The notes under the pieces: model-generated | What the model saw: only the letters and a program-made list of their open reading frames with translations | Told to the model about the DNA's origin: nothing | Databases searched by the model: none | Shown: positions 28,901-43,900 of the stretch, piece by piece | How positions within the stretch are numbered: position 1 is the first letter of the stretch | Layout of the letters: the number at the start of each line of letters is the position of its first letter | NCBI RefSeq assembly: GCF_037975245.1 | Contig: NC_092564.1 | Coordinates: 23,277,984-23,341,983, forward strand | Origin: Apostichopus japonicus | Taxonomy: Eukaryota > Echinodermata > Holothuroidea > Aspidochirotida > Stichopodidae | Reading direction: 5' to 3' | DNA length: 64,000 nucleotides | Position numbers and translations under genes: made by a program

Positions 28901-31900
28901 AATATTCTGTTTGGAAATAATAAAGCTCGAAATTAATTGAGTCTGAAAGATGGAATCTTGATATATATTGTACCTTCCGCCTCACTCCCTCACCTGTCCT
29001 CTCACCCCATCCCACTCCCCTTTAACCGGCTCACACCCTCTAGATATGCCTGTATTCATTGATATACCTATACTGTTAATATGGTGTATGGCGTAATCTG
29101 TACCTCTTTAGTAAATCACTTGGTTGGAGTATTTCATCCCTGTGTACTGGCACCTTATGGTCCTGTTAGTAAGTAGACAATGGATGAAATTATGTTTCCT
29201 CAAATAAAATTCCTCAATAAGTGGTTTCAATTACAGTAAAGTGACTCTCTTCTGAAGCACATGTCAAGATATTCCAAGTTCAGAAAGTGTCACATATGTT
29301 TACACCGTGCTGCGTTCCTCAAAAGTGGGTAATGCAAATTACAGATTTACGATGAGTTTGTATTCATACCAAATTTACCATAACAGAACAGTCCCCATGA
29401 CTTTAACTCAGTGTGCAGATTAATATGTTTACAGAATCTTTGAACAATCACATATTAGTTCCTAAAATCCTAACTCTGACCATCCTTTGAACAATTGTCG
29501 AATGATAATAACAATAAAATGGGTGTTTTTTTTTTACTCTTCCAAGAAGCATAGAAAGTTCCATTAAATAGTTGATTAGTGTTCTTCTAATTGTCTTTAA
29601 TTAGTTGATGCATGTGCACAGACGATTGTCAGTTGTCCCGGAGCTGAGACCAGATGGGGCTATGATCCATCCATACAAGCTTGTATTGAGTTCAGCTACG
29701 GTGGTTGCACCCCTAACGCAAACCTCTTCACCACGCAGTTGCAATGTCAGCAGAGATGTGAAGGTCAGTGATTCTACTATTGATATATAATGAAGAAAAT
29801 GTTCTTCAGGACTTGTAATTCTTATACTGCCCTCTGCTTGAGGGGGGGTGGGCACACAGGGGGTGGAGGCTGGGGTATAATAACCATTGAATAATAAAAG
29901 CACTTCTTCTTCATTTATGGGTACCAAACTGATTAAGAAATTTTGAATCCATCTGACTAGTCTGCTTTTCTGTTTATTTATTTATATATTTATGCATTTG
30001 TTCATTTATTTATGTGTTTGTTTATTTATTTATATTTTATTTTTATAGCTGCAATCTGCTCCCAAGCTATAACGACAGGAGTCTGCACATCTGCCATCCA
30101 GAAGTTTGCATACAATGCCTTAACCGGAAGCTGCCAGGTTTTTGAGTACACCGGTTGCGGTGGATCAGCAAATAGGTTCGATACCCTGGCTGAATGCCAG
30201 CAGTTATGTGAAAGTAAGATCACATGATTTGTCATATTTAAACGTCTAGGCACATACATATACCTTGGCTCTTTGCCAGCAGTTATGTGAAAGTTAGACC
30301 ACATGATTTGTCATATTGAAACGTCTAGGCACATACATATACCTTGGCTGAATGCCAGCAGTTATGTGAAAGTAAGACCACATGATTTGTCATATTGAAA
30401 CGTCTAGGCACATTCATAGACCTTGGCTCTTTGCCAGCAGTTATGTGAAAGTAAGACCACATGATTTGTCATATTGAAACGTCTAGGCACATTCATATAC
30501 CTTGGCTCAATGCCAGCAGTTATGTGAAAGTAAGACCACATGATTTGTCATATTGAAACATCTAGGCACATTCATATACCTTGGCTCAATGCCAGCAGTT
30601 ATGTGAAAGTAAGACCACATGATTTGTCATATTGAAACGTCTAGGCACATTCATAGACCTTGGCTCTTTGCCAGCAGTTATGTGAAAGTAAGACCACATG
30701 ATTTGTCATATTGAAACGTCTAGGCACATTCATATACCTTGGCTCAATGCCAGCAGTTATGTGAAAGTAAGACCACATGATTTGTCATATTGAAACATCT
30801 AGGCACATTCATATACCTTGGCTCAATGCCAGCAGTTATGTGAAAGTAAGACCACATGATTTGTCATATTGAAACATCTAGGCACATTCATATACCTTGG
30901 CTCAATGCCAGCAGTTATGTGAAAGTAAGACCACATGATTTGTCATATTGAAACATCTAGGCACATTCATATACCTTGGCTCAATGCCAGCAGTTATGTG
31001 AAAGTAAGACCACATGATTTGTCATATTGAAACATCTAGGCACATTCATAGACCTTGGCTCTTTGCCAGCAGTTATGTGAAAGTAAGACCACATGATTTG
31101 TCATATTGAAACGTCTAGGCACATTCATAGACCTTGGCTCTTTGCCAGCAGTTATGTGAAAGTAAGACCACATGATTTGTCGTATTGAAACATCTAGGCA
31201 CATTCATAGACCTTGGCTCTTTGCCAGCAGTTATGTGAAAGTAAGACCACATGATTTGTCATATTGAAACGTCTAGGCACATTCATAGACCTTGGCTCTT
31301 TGCCAGCAGTTATGTGAAAGTAAGACCACATGATTTGTCATATTGAAACGTCTAGGCACATTCATAGACCTTGGCTCTTTGCCAGCAGTTATGTGAAAGT
31401 AAGATCACATGATTTGTCATATTGAAACATCTAGGCACATACATACTGTATACCTTGGCTCTTTGCCAGCAGTTATGTGAAAGTAAGACCACATGATTTG
31501 TCGTATTGAAACATCTAGGCACATTCATATACCTTGGCTCAATGCCAGCAGTTATGTGAAAGTAAGACCACATGATTTGTCATATTGAAACATCTAGGCA
31601 CATTCATATACCTTGGCTGAATGCCAGCAGTTATGTGAAAGTAAGACCACATGATTTGTCGTATTGAAACATCTAGGCACATACATATACCTTGGCTCTT
31701 TGCCAGCAGTTATGTGAAAGTAAGACCACATGATTTGTCATATTGAAACATCTAGGCACATTCATATACCTTGGCTCAATGCCAGCAGTTATGTGAAAGT
31801 AAGACCACATGATTTGTCATATTGAAACATCTAGGCACATTCATATACCTTGGCTCAATGCCAGCAGTTATGTGAAAGTAAGACCACATGATTTGTCATA

Positions 31901-34900
31901 TTGAAACATCTAGGCACATTCATATACCTTGGCTGAATGCCAGCAGTTATGTGAAAGTAAGACCACATGATTTGTCGTATTGAAACATCTAGGCACATAC
32001 ATATACCTTGGCTCTTTGCCAGCAGTTATGTGAAAGTAAGACCACATGATTTGTCATATTGAAACATCTAGGCACATTCATATACCTTGGCTCAATGCCA
32101 GCAGTTATGTGAAAGTAAGACCACATGATTTGTCATATTGAAACGTCTAGGCACATTCATATACCTTGGCTCTTTGCCAGCAGTTGTAAGAAAGTATGAC
32201 CACATGATTTGTCAACATCTAGGCACAAAAATACAATTAAATGAAAATTTTCAATGCATAAAGGTTTTCTTGTTTGCAGATTAAAAATAAAAGAAAAATG
32301 TCAGGCAATTGTGTTCAATAGTATACTAAGCTGATTTTCAGTTTTGGGCAAAATCCTTGCCCCACCCCCGCCCTCTTTTCTCCCACCCAAAATAAAAATA
32401 AACCCATGCAGTTATCAATGTGTTGGACACACTGCTTGCAACAAGCTACAATAAATGAAACATCACCAATTTTCTTGTGGAGTATGAAAAACCTTAATAA
32501 TGCATCTTTTCATATCAATGTCATTTCAAGTACATCACTAACATTTTCCAAAATCTATACCAGAAAGGTATACCCTTCTATATTTCAATAATTAAATAAT
32601 TCCAATGTAAAATATGAAATGTGGGTTAGAGATCAGCATCTTTCATTAATCCTTCATTTAAAATTGATTGGCTTCAACATTGACTGTTTTGGTTACTGTG
32701 TATTAACAACTCAATTGTAGCTGGCTGAAGATATTTACAGTGGCAGAAATAGCATTGATATCCAAGGAGGGGTGGGAGGGTGGAGGGAGGGAGGGAGGGG
32801 GGGTAAGGAGGGAGGGATCAAGAGGAAGTATTTTATAATAATAGGGCCTTCAAGAACTGTGTAAAACATGCATCATAATTTAAGTAGCAATATAAGTATT
32901 AACTTGTTTCTTGACTGTCCTCCTTCCCCTTCCCCTCTCCCCTCCCCACCTCTCCTCTCCCCACCTCTCTCCTCCCCACCTCTCCCCTCCCCACCTCTCC
33001 CCTCCCCACCTCTCCCCTCCCCACCTCTTTATCATTAGTAATAACTAGCACTGTCATGACCTTATCTTCGCAGACAATGTGTGTGATCGTCCCCAGGATG
33101 CTGGACCATGTTCAGCTACGTTTGTTAGGTTCAGCTTTGATTCTATCACCGGTGCCTGCCAACAATTCAACTATGGAGGATGTCTGGGTGGGGCCAATCG
33201 GTTTGATACCATGGTGCAATGTGAAGCTACTTGCATAGGTAAGAAATGTTAATGGTGCATAAATAATACGATTACCCCCATGTCTGGATGTCAGGATATA
33301 TATGAACGTTCTGGGAAAAATAGCCAAATTGATTCCATTAATAATATTTTGCACAGTAATCAGTGACATTATTGTAATAGATGACTTCACCATTATTCAT
33401 CTCCAGGTGCCGTGGACCCGGACGTCTGCTCTCAACCTATCGACGCCGGACCCTGCACTCAAAACATTGTTAGAGTTGCCTTCAATTCGCTCACAGAGAC
33501 CTGTGATGTCTTCACTTTCGGTGGCTGCAATGGCAATGGCAACAACTTTGCCAGTCTGGCTGCTTGTACTGATAGATGTATCAGTGAGTATATTGGGAGT
33601 ATAGATAGAGTATAGATAGAGTATAGAGAGAGTATAGAGAGAGTATAGAGCAAGTATATAGTATAGTGGTTGAGAGTATAGAGTATATTGGGAGTATAGA
33701 GAGGGTATAGAGTATAATGAGTATGAAGTTTAGTGGTTAAGTGAATATAGGGAAAGTATATAGGGAGTATAAAGAGAGTATATAGTAGAGTGGTTTAGAG
33801 TATAGATGGCGTATAGAGAGAGTATAGAGTATAGTGAGTGTATAGTATAGTAGTTTAGAGTATAGAGTGAGTATAGAGCAGTATATAGTATAGAGGGAGT
33901 ATAAAGAGAGTATTGCAAGTATATAGTATAGTGGTTTAGTGTATAGAGTGAGTATAGAGAGATTATAGTGAGTATATAGTATAGTAGGTTTAGAGTATAG
34001 AGTGAGTATAGAGAGAGTATTGCAAGTATATAGTATAGTGGTTTAGTGTATAGAGTATAGAGTGAGTATAGAGAGAGTATAGTGAGTATATAGTATAGTA
34101 GGTTTCGAGTATAGAGGGAGTATAGAGAGAGTATAGAGGGAGTATATAGTATAGTGGTTTAGTGTATAGAGTATAGAGGGAGTATAGAGAGAGTATAGTG
34201 AGTATATAGTATAGTAGGTTTCGAGTATAGAGGGAGTATAGAGAGAGTATAGAGGGAGTATATAGTATAGTGGTTTAGTGTATAGAGTATAGAGGGAGTA
34301 TAGAGAGAGTATAGTGAGTATATAGTATAGTAGGTTTAGAGCGCAACCTTTGTTGAAACATTTTATGATAACAAGGAAGAGTCCATTTAGTATTATAAAG
34401 AATTGATGGTTTTTTAGTATTACAGATCTACAGAAACATTCTTTTCCATCTTTTCCATATGGTTACAGGTTACTTGAAGTATGTGTCTGCCCCTTTTCAA
34501 AGATTTTACATACAAATTTTCTCAGTACAATAACTACTGATTCCAATTGATCTAATCAATGGGAGCAAGAATAAAGGTAAACTTAGATAAGTTCAGGTCC
34601 CGATTTTTCCACAATTGTTTCCTCTTTATTTCAGCCGATGTCTGTGCCCAGCCAATTGTCAATTGTCCTGGGGCAAGCACCAGGTGGGGTTATGACCAAG
34701 CACTACAAGCCTGCATAGAGTTTAGCTACGATGCCTGTATACCAACTGGCAATTTCTTTTCTACACAATTTGAATGCCAGCAGAGATGTGAAAGTGAGTC
34801 ATCAACAGTTGCAATCCTTTGAGAAAGAAGGAAAGGGCTTGTCTTTACTTTGTTTTGTTGCAGTTTGCTCTGTATGTTTGATTCATACCAATGTCTCTGG

Positions 34901-37900
34901 AAGACCATGTTATATACCACTTAATGATGCTAGGTATGCAATCAATAATTCCTGCCTTGGTTGGTTGTCAGGTGGGTAGCAGATAAGAGGTGGTCAGAGA
35001 AGTCAACGAGGGATGGGAATGGTAGTGGGGTGGGGGAGGAGTGGCAGAGGATAGTTTGAGAGGGATGGGAATGGTAGGGGAAGAGGAGTGGCAGAGGATG
35101 GTTTGAGAGGATAGGAATGATAGGGGGAGTGTCTAGATGGTTTGAGAGGGATGGGAATTGTAGGGGGTGTCAGGATGGTTTGAGAGGGATGGGAATTGTA
35201 GGGGGGTGTCAGGATGGTTTGTGAGGAGTGGGAATGGTAGGGGGAGGAGTGTCAGAGGATGGTTTGAGAGGGATGGGAATTGTAGGGGGGGAGTGTCAGG
35301 ATGGTTTGAGAGGGATAGGAATGGTAGGGGGGAGTGTCAGAGGATGGTTTGGGAGGGATGGGAATTGTAGGGGGAGTGTCAGGATGGTTTGTGAGGGGTG
35401 GGAATGGTAGGGGGGGGAGTGTCAGATGATGGTTTGAGAGGGATGGGAATTGTAGGGGGAGTGTCAGGATGGTTTGTGAGGAGTGGGAATGGTAGGGGGA
35501 GGAGTGTCAGAGGATGGTTTGAGAGGGATGGGAATTGTAGGGGGGGAGTGTCAGGATGGTTTGAGAGGGATAGGAATGGTAGGGGGGAGTGTCAGAGGAT
35601 GGTTTGGGAGGGATGGGAATTGTAGGGGGAGTGTCAGGATGGTTTGTGAGGGGTGGGAATGGTAGGGGGGAGGAGTGTCAGAGGATGGTTTGAGAGGGAT
35701 GGGAATTGTAGGGGGGAGTGTCAGGATGGTTTGAGAGGGATGGGAATGGTAGGGGCAGAGCAGTGGCAGAGGTGGTTTGAGAGGGATGGGAATGGTAGGG
35801 GGGGAGTGTCAGAGGATGGTTTGAGAGGAAAGGGAATGGTGGGGGGAGTGGCAGAGGAGGGTTTTAGAGGGATGGGAATTGTAGGGGGGAGTGTCAGAGG
35901 ATGGTTTGAGAGGAATGGGAATGGTGGGGGGAGGAGTGTCAGGATGGTTTGAGAGGGATGGGAATGGTAGGGGCAGAGAGTGGTTTGAGAGGGATGGGAA
36001 TTGTAGGGGGGAGTGTCAGGATGGTTTGAGAGGGATGGGAATGGTAAGGGGGGAGTGTCAGGATCATTTGAGAGGGATGGGAATGGTAGGGGCAGAGGAG
36101 TGGCAGAGGATGGTTTGAGGGGAATGGTAGGGGGGAGGAGTGGCAGAGGATGGTTTGAGAGGGATGGGAATGGTAGGGGGGAGGAGTATCAGAGGATGGT
36201 TTGAGGGGAATGGTAGGGGGGAGGAGTGGCAGAGGGTGGTTTGAGAGGGATGGGAATTGTAGGGGGGGAGTGTCAGGATGGTTTGAGAGGGATAGGAATG
36301 GTAAGGGCAGAGGAGTGGGAGAGGGTGGTTTGAGAGGGATGGGAATTGTAGGGGGGAGTGTCAGGATAGTTTGAGAGGGATGGGAATGGTGGGGGAGGGT
36401 GGTTTGAGAGGGAAGGGTAATCTTGGTCTTTAATTCTTTCATTTTAGTCGGTCATATATGAGAACGGACTTTGTTCTAACATCCTTGTCAATGAAAGGAA
36501 ATATTATGTTAGGTGGCACTGGTACTGAAAAGGATTCCAACATGATCCATTCCATTACCCCACCCCTTGCTTCAGACTATAGTATTCCTGCGGTAATCTC
36601 AAGTTATGCTTTAACTGTATATTAATCCCACCACCTGCTCTGTTAACACTGCTTTTCTGCCTTCATTCTGAACAGTGCCAATCTGCAGACAAGCCATTTC
36701 TACAGGAACCTGCACTTCATCTATTCAGAGGTTTGGTTACAACTCTGTGAGTGGCCAGTGTGTAGCTTTCACTTACACTGGGTGTGGAGGGACAGCCAAT
36801 AGATTCGATACACTAACACTCTGTCAACAATTCTGTGAAAGTGAGCAACATTTACCATTATTTCTGTAAAAAGCCAACAAGAATATGAGTGCATGAATGT
36901 AAACCAATAAATGCGTATGTTTTGTGAACAAATGTCACAATATATGCTGCTGTATTTCCTCTCCTGTTATTATTAGTGATATGTGTTTCAGTTTTGTAGT
37001 ACATGATAACAAGTTGATGGGGAAAATGGAAGGCTCGTTGCTGACAATCTCTAGCATTTTGCAGCAACTCTGCTTATCACTTATATTAGTATGAACTAAT
37101 ATCTAAATTAATGTTTATGGTTAAAGTACAGATAATTTGAGTTTGTACTAGTTCTGTTAGTATTGTTACCTAGGATACACTCTTTCTCAGCTTTTAAACT
37201 AACTGATGTTATATTAATTACAGACATTTCATTTCATTTATTCATGCCAGTATAAAATATTAAATTTATAAAGAGGAGTCATAAAATATGTTAACAGGGA
37301 GAATAACTAATATGAAAGCGAAAATAGGTAAGATGATAGCATCCCATATAAAATGCATACAAAAATTAATACATAATACAAAAGAACAAACAGACTACAA
37401 CAAACATTTAAGTGCTCGGATCGAATGTATAAAGCAGCACGGTAGTGAGTGTCCTTAAACTTGTGTTCTTTATTTATTCAAGTTGTGGGGATTTTACTTT
37501 GATTTCTTTTTTATTTGTGCATGAGATTTTTCTGTACAGTATACAGAGGCTGATACATAGACAACCACTCTCTTCATTTCAATTTCCCCAGCTGTTACTT
37601 ATAAAAAAGTAAAATTTCAAACTTTGTGATGTTTTTCAAATAATTTATTCTCCACATCGTTCCTCTCAGTGTACAATCTACAGTCAGCAATCACTCTTCA
37701 TTTGTTTTTATTCTCGCAGCAAACATTTGCGAACAGCCTCAGTTGGCAGGCCCCTGCTCAGCTTCAATTGTTAGCTTCAGCTATAACACATTAACTGGAG
37801 TTTGTGATCAATTTATCTATGGTGGATGCCTTGGAGGTGCAAACAGATTCAGTACTTCAGAAATATGCCTGGCTGCATGTGATGGTGAGTGGCATAATGG

Positions 37901-40900
37901 GGTAAACATTTTAATAACTGAGTGGTCTTTGATTATAATGCTATGATACCAGTTATTCTTGAAATGCACTTTCTTATCTGTCAGTATTTTATGCTTCATT
38001 TTCAGTGACTCAGCTTGCAGGAGACACTTGCAGTATGGACATTGATGTAGGGCCATGCACAGACTTCCAGCCAAGGTTTGCCTTTAACCCATTCCTTGGC
38101 ACCTGCCAACAATTCACGTACGGCGGTTGTGGAGGGAACAACAACAATTTTGTCAGCGAGGCAGCATGCAACCAGAGGTGTATAAGTGAGTAGATCAAAA
38201 CATAGTTTGTTGACAGTAGGGGTTAGGGGGGGTTAGGGGGACAGGTGGTTAGGGTAAGGAGTTAACTTGTTCTATATATCCCTCATTCAAAGTGTTTAGA
38301 TGTATAACATAATTTGTTACTTTGCCATGGTACAAGAGTCGATGTGAAGATGCTTGAGCAATGTAGGAAAGTTGCTCAGTGGGTAATCGTTGTTCACTTA
38401 CCTTCGTTAGAGTACTTGTATCATGAGAGGGTCTGCAATAAAGTGAAACAAATCCTGCAAGACCCAACACACCCCTTGTTTGAGCCTTACATTTTACAAC
38501 CGGCTCTGGACTGCGTTTATGTCCACCAGTTACAATTAGGGCCCGCTACAGATACTCATTTGTACCTAATTCTATCCAATTCACAAGTTAGAAGATAAGT
38601 TTCTTATTTGTAGGATTTGCTGTATATATATGTTTGTATTACTGTATGTGTATCACAGTCTATTGATACTTATACTATTCCTTTTTGTTTTTCGTTTAAC
38701 GACCTGTGTGAGCTGAATTTCCGATTGTGGACAATAAATAAATAAATTCAAATTCAATTTAAGTTATGCGAGAGATGGTGATCATGAACAACTCCCCAGA
38801 GCCTCTATTGAATGGTTTTGTTTGTTTCCTTCATAGCCGATGTCTGTGCTCAGCCAATCACAAACTGTCCCGGAGCAGAGACGAGATTTGGATTTGATGT
38901 TGCCCAAGGTCGCTGCGTTTCATTCAGCTATGATAATTGTGTAGCGTCTGGTAATCTCTTTGAGACAATGCTGGAATGTCAGCTCCAATGTGACAGTAAG
39001 TACATTGGCTATCCCGGTTTCCTCTCAATTCATCAGGCATGAGCTTTTTCTGCGAATTCGCGGAATATCGATGATTGTTTTTCTACCTCCGAGATTTACA
39101 CCTCTCAATTTCTGTGAATATCTAACAACAGCGTTGTATCATTTGATCCGCCGTTCGCATGTTTTTCATTACCTATGGATATCCAACCTGCAGGGGACAA
39201 AAACTGTTATCCTAACACACTGTAGCATATGCAAACTGGAGCCTATACCGCAAAATTTGGCAAAGTTCCGTGATTTTTTTTTTACCCCAGGCTCATCCCA
39301 GATTCATGTAAGAGCAAAAACATTGATCTTGTTATCTTAGGTTTTATTTCAAAAATGGGTCAGAGAATTTCATAACTTGATTATGAAGCATCTTTAAAAT
39401 GTACAAAGAGGAGAGTAGATTCAACAAAGATTGCTTGCATCTCTGCATATCGGGTGGGTGTTCCTGTGGGTGTGTCAGCTTAATTGGCATAATATACCCA
39501 ATGCGTTTGTGTTGTGCAGCTCACTGTTTGACCTGTTTTGAAAGAAGTGAACAGAAAACTGGCTGGGAAGTTTTAAACAACTTCAAAAACTTAAGTGGTT
39601 GATGAGATGAGAGATGAGATTTGAATGGTAACCATGGAAATACAAGTCATATCCTCTCTCAAGTGAGTCATCAATCCCTACAGCTGAGAGCAATCTCTAT
39701 TAACCATCTCTCGGCTGCTGAAGGTTTCAATCAGAATCCTAGAGTAAATTCAATACAATGCATTGAAAAAAAACTGGAAAGGGACCTTAAAAGTGCTTTC
39801 AGCTTCTTAAAAACATTTTTGTTTGCGATTTAATAATTTGCTAAATCGTTGACATTAAAACCAACTTTTAAAGTGGAAAATAAACTGTTTGCTATATGGT
39901 GGACCAGTTATACCCTTTTTTATTCCAAAGTTTTTTTCCCTTTTTCTTCTTGACATGTAGCGAAGAGACATAGCTTTATTATTAATTTCAACGAAAGCTT
40001 GGTTCTGAGAAGATTTGGGTAAAAATTTATAAAAATCAAACTTCACAGATATTAGTGAGTCAACACAGCGACTGATTCACAATTTTCATTTCATTTGGAT
40101 TTCAAATATCTTTTCTCAAATTTTGCTTACATAAACCAAATTTGGCTTACATAAAAGAGCACAAATTGAAGAAAAAAAAAACTAATAGTGACAGATAAAC
40201 TGCTATAAAATAAGCAAACCCTTTGTCATCAAAAATTGATACAAAATGAAAGAAAATGAACGACAAAGTGACTAACTTTCTTGAATACTTGAATCAGTCT
40301 GACAGATGGACAGACAGACAGACAGATATATAGATTGATGCTCATTTCGTTAACCTTTCTTTTCATTCTTACTTTTAGCTCCAGTCTGTGCTCAGCCAAT
40401 GATGGTCGGAACATGCACTGCTCAGCTCCAGAGGTTCGGCTACAATGCACAGACTGGCCAGTGCCAGTTGTTTACGTACTCTGGTTGTGGGGGTAACTCA
40501 AATAGATTTAATTCCATCACTGAATGCGAACAATTCTGTGAAGGTAAGGAAGGATAGGTAAATGATGTAAAATCAAATAATGTAAAATGATTCACCGTTC
40601 TCAAATTAATGTATATATATATTAATGTCATGTATATATATATATATATTAATGTGTAAAAGTAAGTTGGCCTGATGTTTCGATCCTAGCAGGATCTTCT
40701 TCAGAGGCTTATAAAAAAGAATATATATATATCTCACATAATATACTTAACTAAAATACCATTATAATGCTACTCGGAGTACTGCTCGCGCACCGATCAT
40801 CAGGCAACTGGACTGATCAAAACAGACTCTCCGCTTCAGGCGTGTGTGTTTACGGTTACCATGGCGACAGCGCAAAAACAGCTCTGATCTTTTGTTAATG

Positions 40901-43900
40901 CATCTGTCCTTCGACTGTACTATGGCCAGCTTCTCTTCCAGCCATAGATCACATGCTCCTGATTCGTGTTGGTGTGTGTCGGATTGCTTCAATATGTTCC
41001 ATTCAATAGTGTAGTCACTCCCCTTACTTTTCAGTGCCCTGATATGCTTGGATAGTTCTGTCTCCTTGGTTGCGGTACCTAGATTTAAAATTGCCCCCGG
41101 TGAGCCCAACGTATGACCACGAATCGGAACCGGAAGTGACGGTGGCTTCGTATACAATTGTGTTGGCTATGCACTCTCCATGCAGAGGGCAGGCTCCTTT
41201 ATCTCTACAGTTGCAAGTTTTGGTGGCATCTGCTGTCGGGTTGTTTTCTCGCATTATTCTGGCGTTGTGGGACTTAATGATAGAATCCATGTTTTTCATG
41301 CAACTGTAGCTCACTTTGTTTGTGTTTCTGTTGAAGATTTTCCTCAGCTTGCTCTCGCGTGGAAAGTGCCTATCTATGAGTTTGAGAAACTGTGACCCCA
41401 CGTTGGTTTCCACGTTCCTAATATATGGTGGGTTGAACCACGTGATTTTTTCCTCTGGCGGTTCTTTCGTATTTTCTTGGGTGTTGTTGGTGCGTTGTCG
41501 TATGAGATGGTACATTCGTACCCGCTTTTCTTTAGGGCTGCGTTGTAGGGTGGTGCTGCCATGCTGAAGACTCCCTCGTTCGACGAGAGTTCCCTGATCC
41601 TCTTTTCAATGGCCGTAGGAATGTGTTTGGTGATGGTGGGTGGGTGGTTAGATTTGACGTGTATGTAGAGCGGCTCATCGTTGGGCTTCCTGTATGGTTT
41701 GTGAGTTCCAGATTCTAGGTCCAGGGTTGTGTCAAGGAAGTTAGTCGACTTGAGGTTCGTCTGGGTCGTGATGTTAAGTCCTTGTGCCTGAAAAATCTTG
41801 ACCAGCTCTTTGCAGGTGCGGTCTGCCTGTCTTCCAGAGTAGCTTCGCATGACGGCAAGGCCGTCATCTCTGTAAAGGCCAACGCTGGCCACCTCTAGCT
41901 CCGCTTCTAGTTGGTGTAGTATGTAGAGGCCTACCAACTCACATATTTCTGCACCATCGTAAGCCCCCATGGTTACGTCAAATTCCTTTGTGGTGTCTCT
42001 CTTCACCCAGGGTCTGCCATCATGGTCGTACAGCACTGATCTTCTCGCATGGATTATTGTTTCGTGGTGAATTTTGCAGATGGGGCTGTACTTCTTGGCC
42101 CATGCTAGAGATTTGTTGAGGAGATCTTCAGTGATTGAGGGGTAGAAGTCCACTATGTCGAAAACGAGGAATGTTAACCTGTTCTTTTCTGGGAGCTAGG
42201 TGAACCATTTGAGGACAGATGAGGTGTTTCTCCATTGGTTTACTTCTGTTTTTCGTCGGATGTCGGTATTTACCCTGTCAAGGATTTTCTTACTTGCACT
42301 CCCTATTTCAGCTTTCGTGGGGTTGATGAGTCTACATTTTACACTGTTCGGGAAGTTCTCTTTGTGGTCCTTGACAGTGACAAAGGCAGGGCGTACGGCT
42401 GTGTTGGGTCTTCTGTCGCTAATGCTCAGTTTCTCAGAGATTTTTGCGCATTCTTTCTCAATATCTTGGACTGTTTTGCTGTCCGCGATCTTGTATTTCT
42501 TGGTTATATTCTCCGAGAGTAACTTCTCATATTTCGGTTTGTCCATCTCGTAGAAGTTCCTTGTCTTGTCTGCTGGGACGAAGATCCTTTTGGAGGGGTT
42601 GATTTTCTTCACGTCTTCTGTGAGCCTTGTTTGGAAGTCGTCGTTTACTTTTCGAAACTTGATGTTTTCCACTATGTCCAGCATGTCTTGTCCGAATCCT
42701 ATCACTTCTTCAATTTGCAGGAGCGCTCGCCTGGATTTAAATCCATAAAAATCGTCACTGTTGGGTTCGTCTCCACTGCTAGCCTCTTCTGTGTCGGTGT
42801 CTGAGTTCAGGAAGAAGAAAGTTTTCCATCGCATTCTTTTTACCACACTTTCAACTTTCTACAATAGCCGTGTCGTATATTCCCTACACGATGGCAACGG
42901 AACATCAATCAATCAATCAGAAGACATTTATATAGCGCCAAAATCAACAAAAGTTGTTCAAAGGCGCTCAAGACATGAAATTAAATACAATCCTGAAAAA
43001 GATAACATTTGAGCAGTTTCTTGAAAATATGAATAGTTTGAGCATCCTTGATGTGATTTGGAAGAGTGTTCCACTCTTTTGGTCCATAGCAGGAGATTGA
43101 GCGATCTGCAAATGACACAGCACGGGTTCTGGGCACGATAAAGTGAGGAGAAGATATATATGATCTAAGCTGTCTGCGTGGTGCTTGCAGCTGTAGTAAG
43201 TCAGATATGTAGGATGGCGACTGTTTATGGTGAGCTTTGTACACAAGAAGAAGAACTTTGAATTTAATGCGCTGTTGTATAGGGAGCCAGTGAAGAGCAA
43301 TGAGTTCCGATGTGATAGAGTCATACTCCTTACAAACATGACAATGATGCGAGCAGAGGTGCGTTGGACATTCTGAAGTTTAGTGATTAGGGATTTGAGA
43401 TTCAAGAATACCGCTCTTCTGGCTTAACGATCTTTGAACTAATAAATATCATGAAAATGGATCTTTTTGTTCCTTTTTTAAAAACCTTTAAGCAACTTGT
43501 ACCTCTGACACAGTAGTACACATATGTGCGGATATCGTTGAAATGTGTTCCCATTTATTCCATTTGTTTCCAAGTCATCTAGCTTGTTCACGTGTATTGT
43601 GTTTTTCCTGTGGCTTGATTTTTAATCGAGGTTACTCATTTCATTAACACCTCGATGACATCGCCGATGGCTATTTCTGTTCCTACTTCTTGCAGTTGAC
43701 ATCTGTGCGCAGACTCACGATTCTGGACCTTGCGGCCTCTTCCAACCGCGGTTCCGATTTAACCCCTCCACCGCCCTCTGTGAGTCCTTCCTCTACAGTG
43801 GATGTCTTGGAAGTGCTAACATCTTCCAAAGCATGGAACTCTGCCAGACCAGATGTAATGGTGAGTTATTGTTCAATATTTAGCAACTTGTTTTCATTGT

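Larger units (their letters stand above)
40655..42846 (-). mobile_element. Degenerate Penelope-like retroelement
   Basis: Minus-strand order is reverse transcriptase (42846 to 41374), then a Cys-rich linker and GIY-YIG endonuclease (about 41515 to 40762), then the terminal motif with the hammerhead-like sequence (40669-40712). RT plus GIY-YIG is diagnostic of endonuclease-bearing Penelope-like elements. The copy carries an in-frame stop and at least two frame changes, so it is inactive. Its 5' boundary upstream of 42846 is not clear. No target-site duplication was found. Confidence 0.85.

Noticed and set aside
35167-36442. Gly/Arg/Trp-rich plus-strand frames and a Pro/Ser/Thr-rich minus-strand frame of 167 codons
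   Set aside because: Low-complexity translation of the G-rich minisatellite, with no cysteine module and no splice sites in phase.
41070-42748. Plus-strand open frames of 60-117 codons
   Set aside because: Antisense to the Penelope-like reverse transcriptase and endonuclease, which explain the low stop-codon density.
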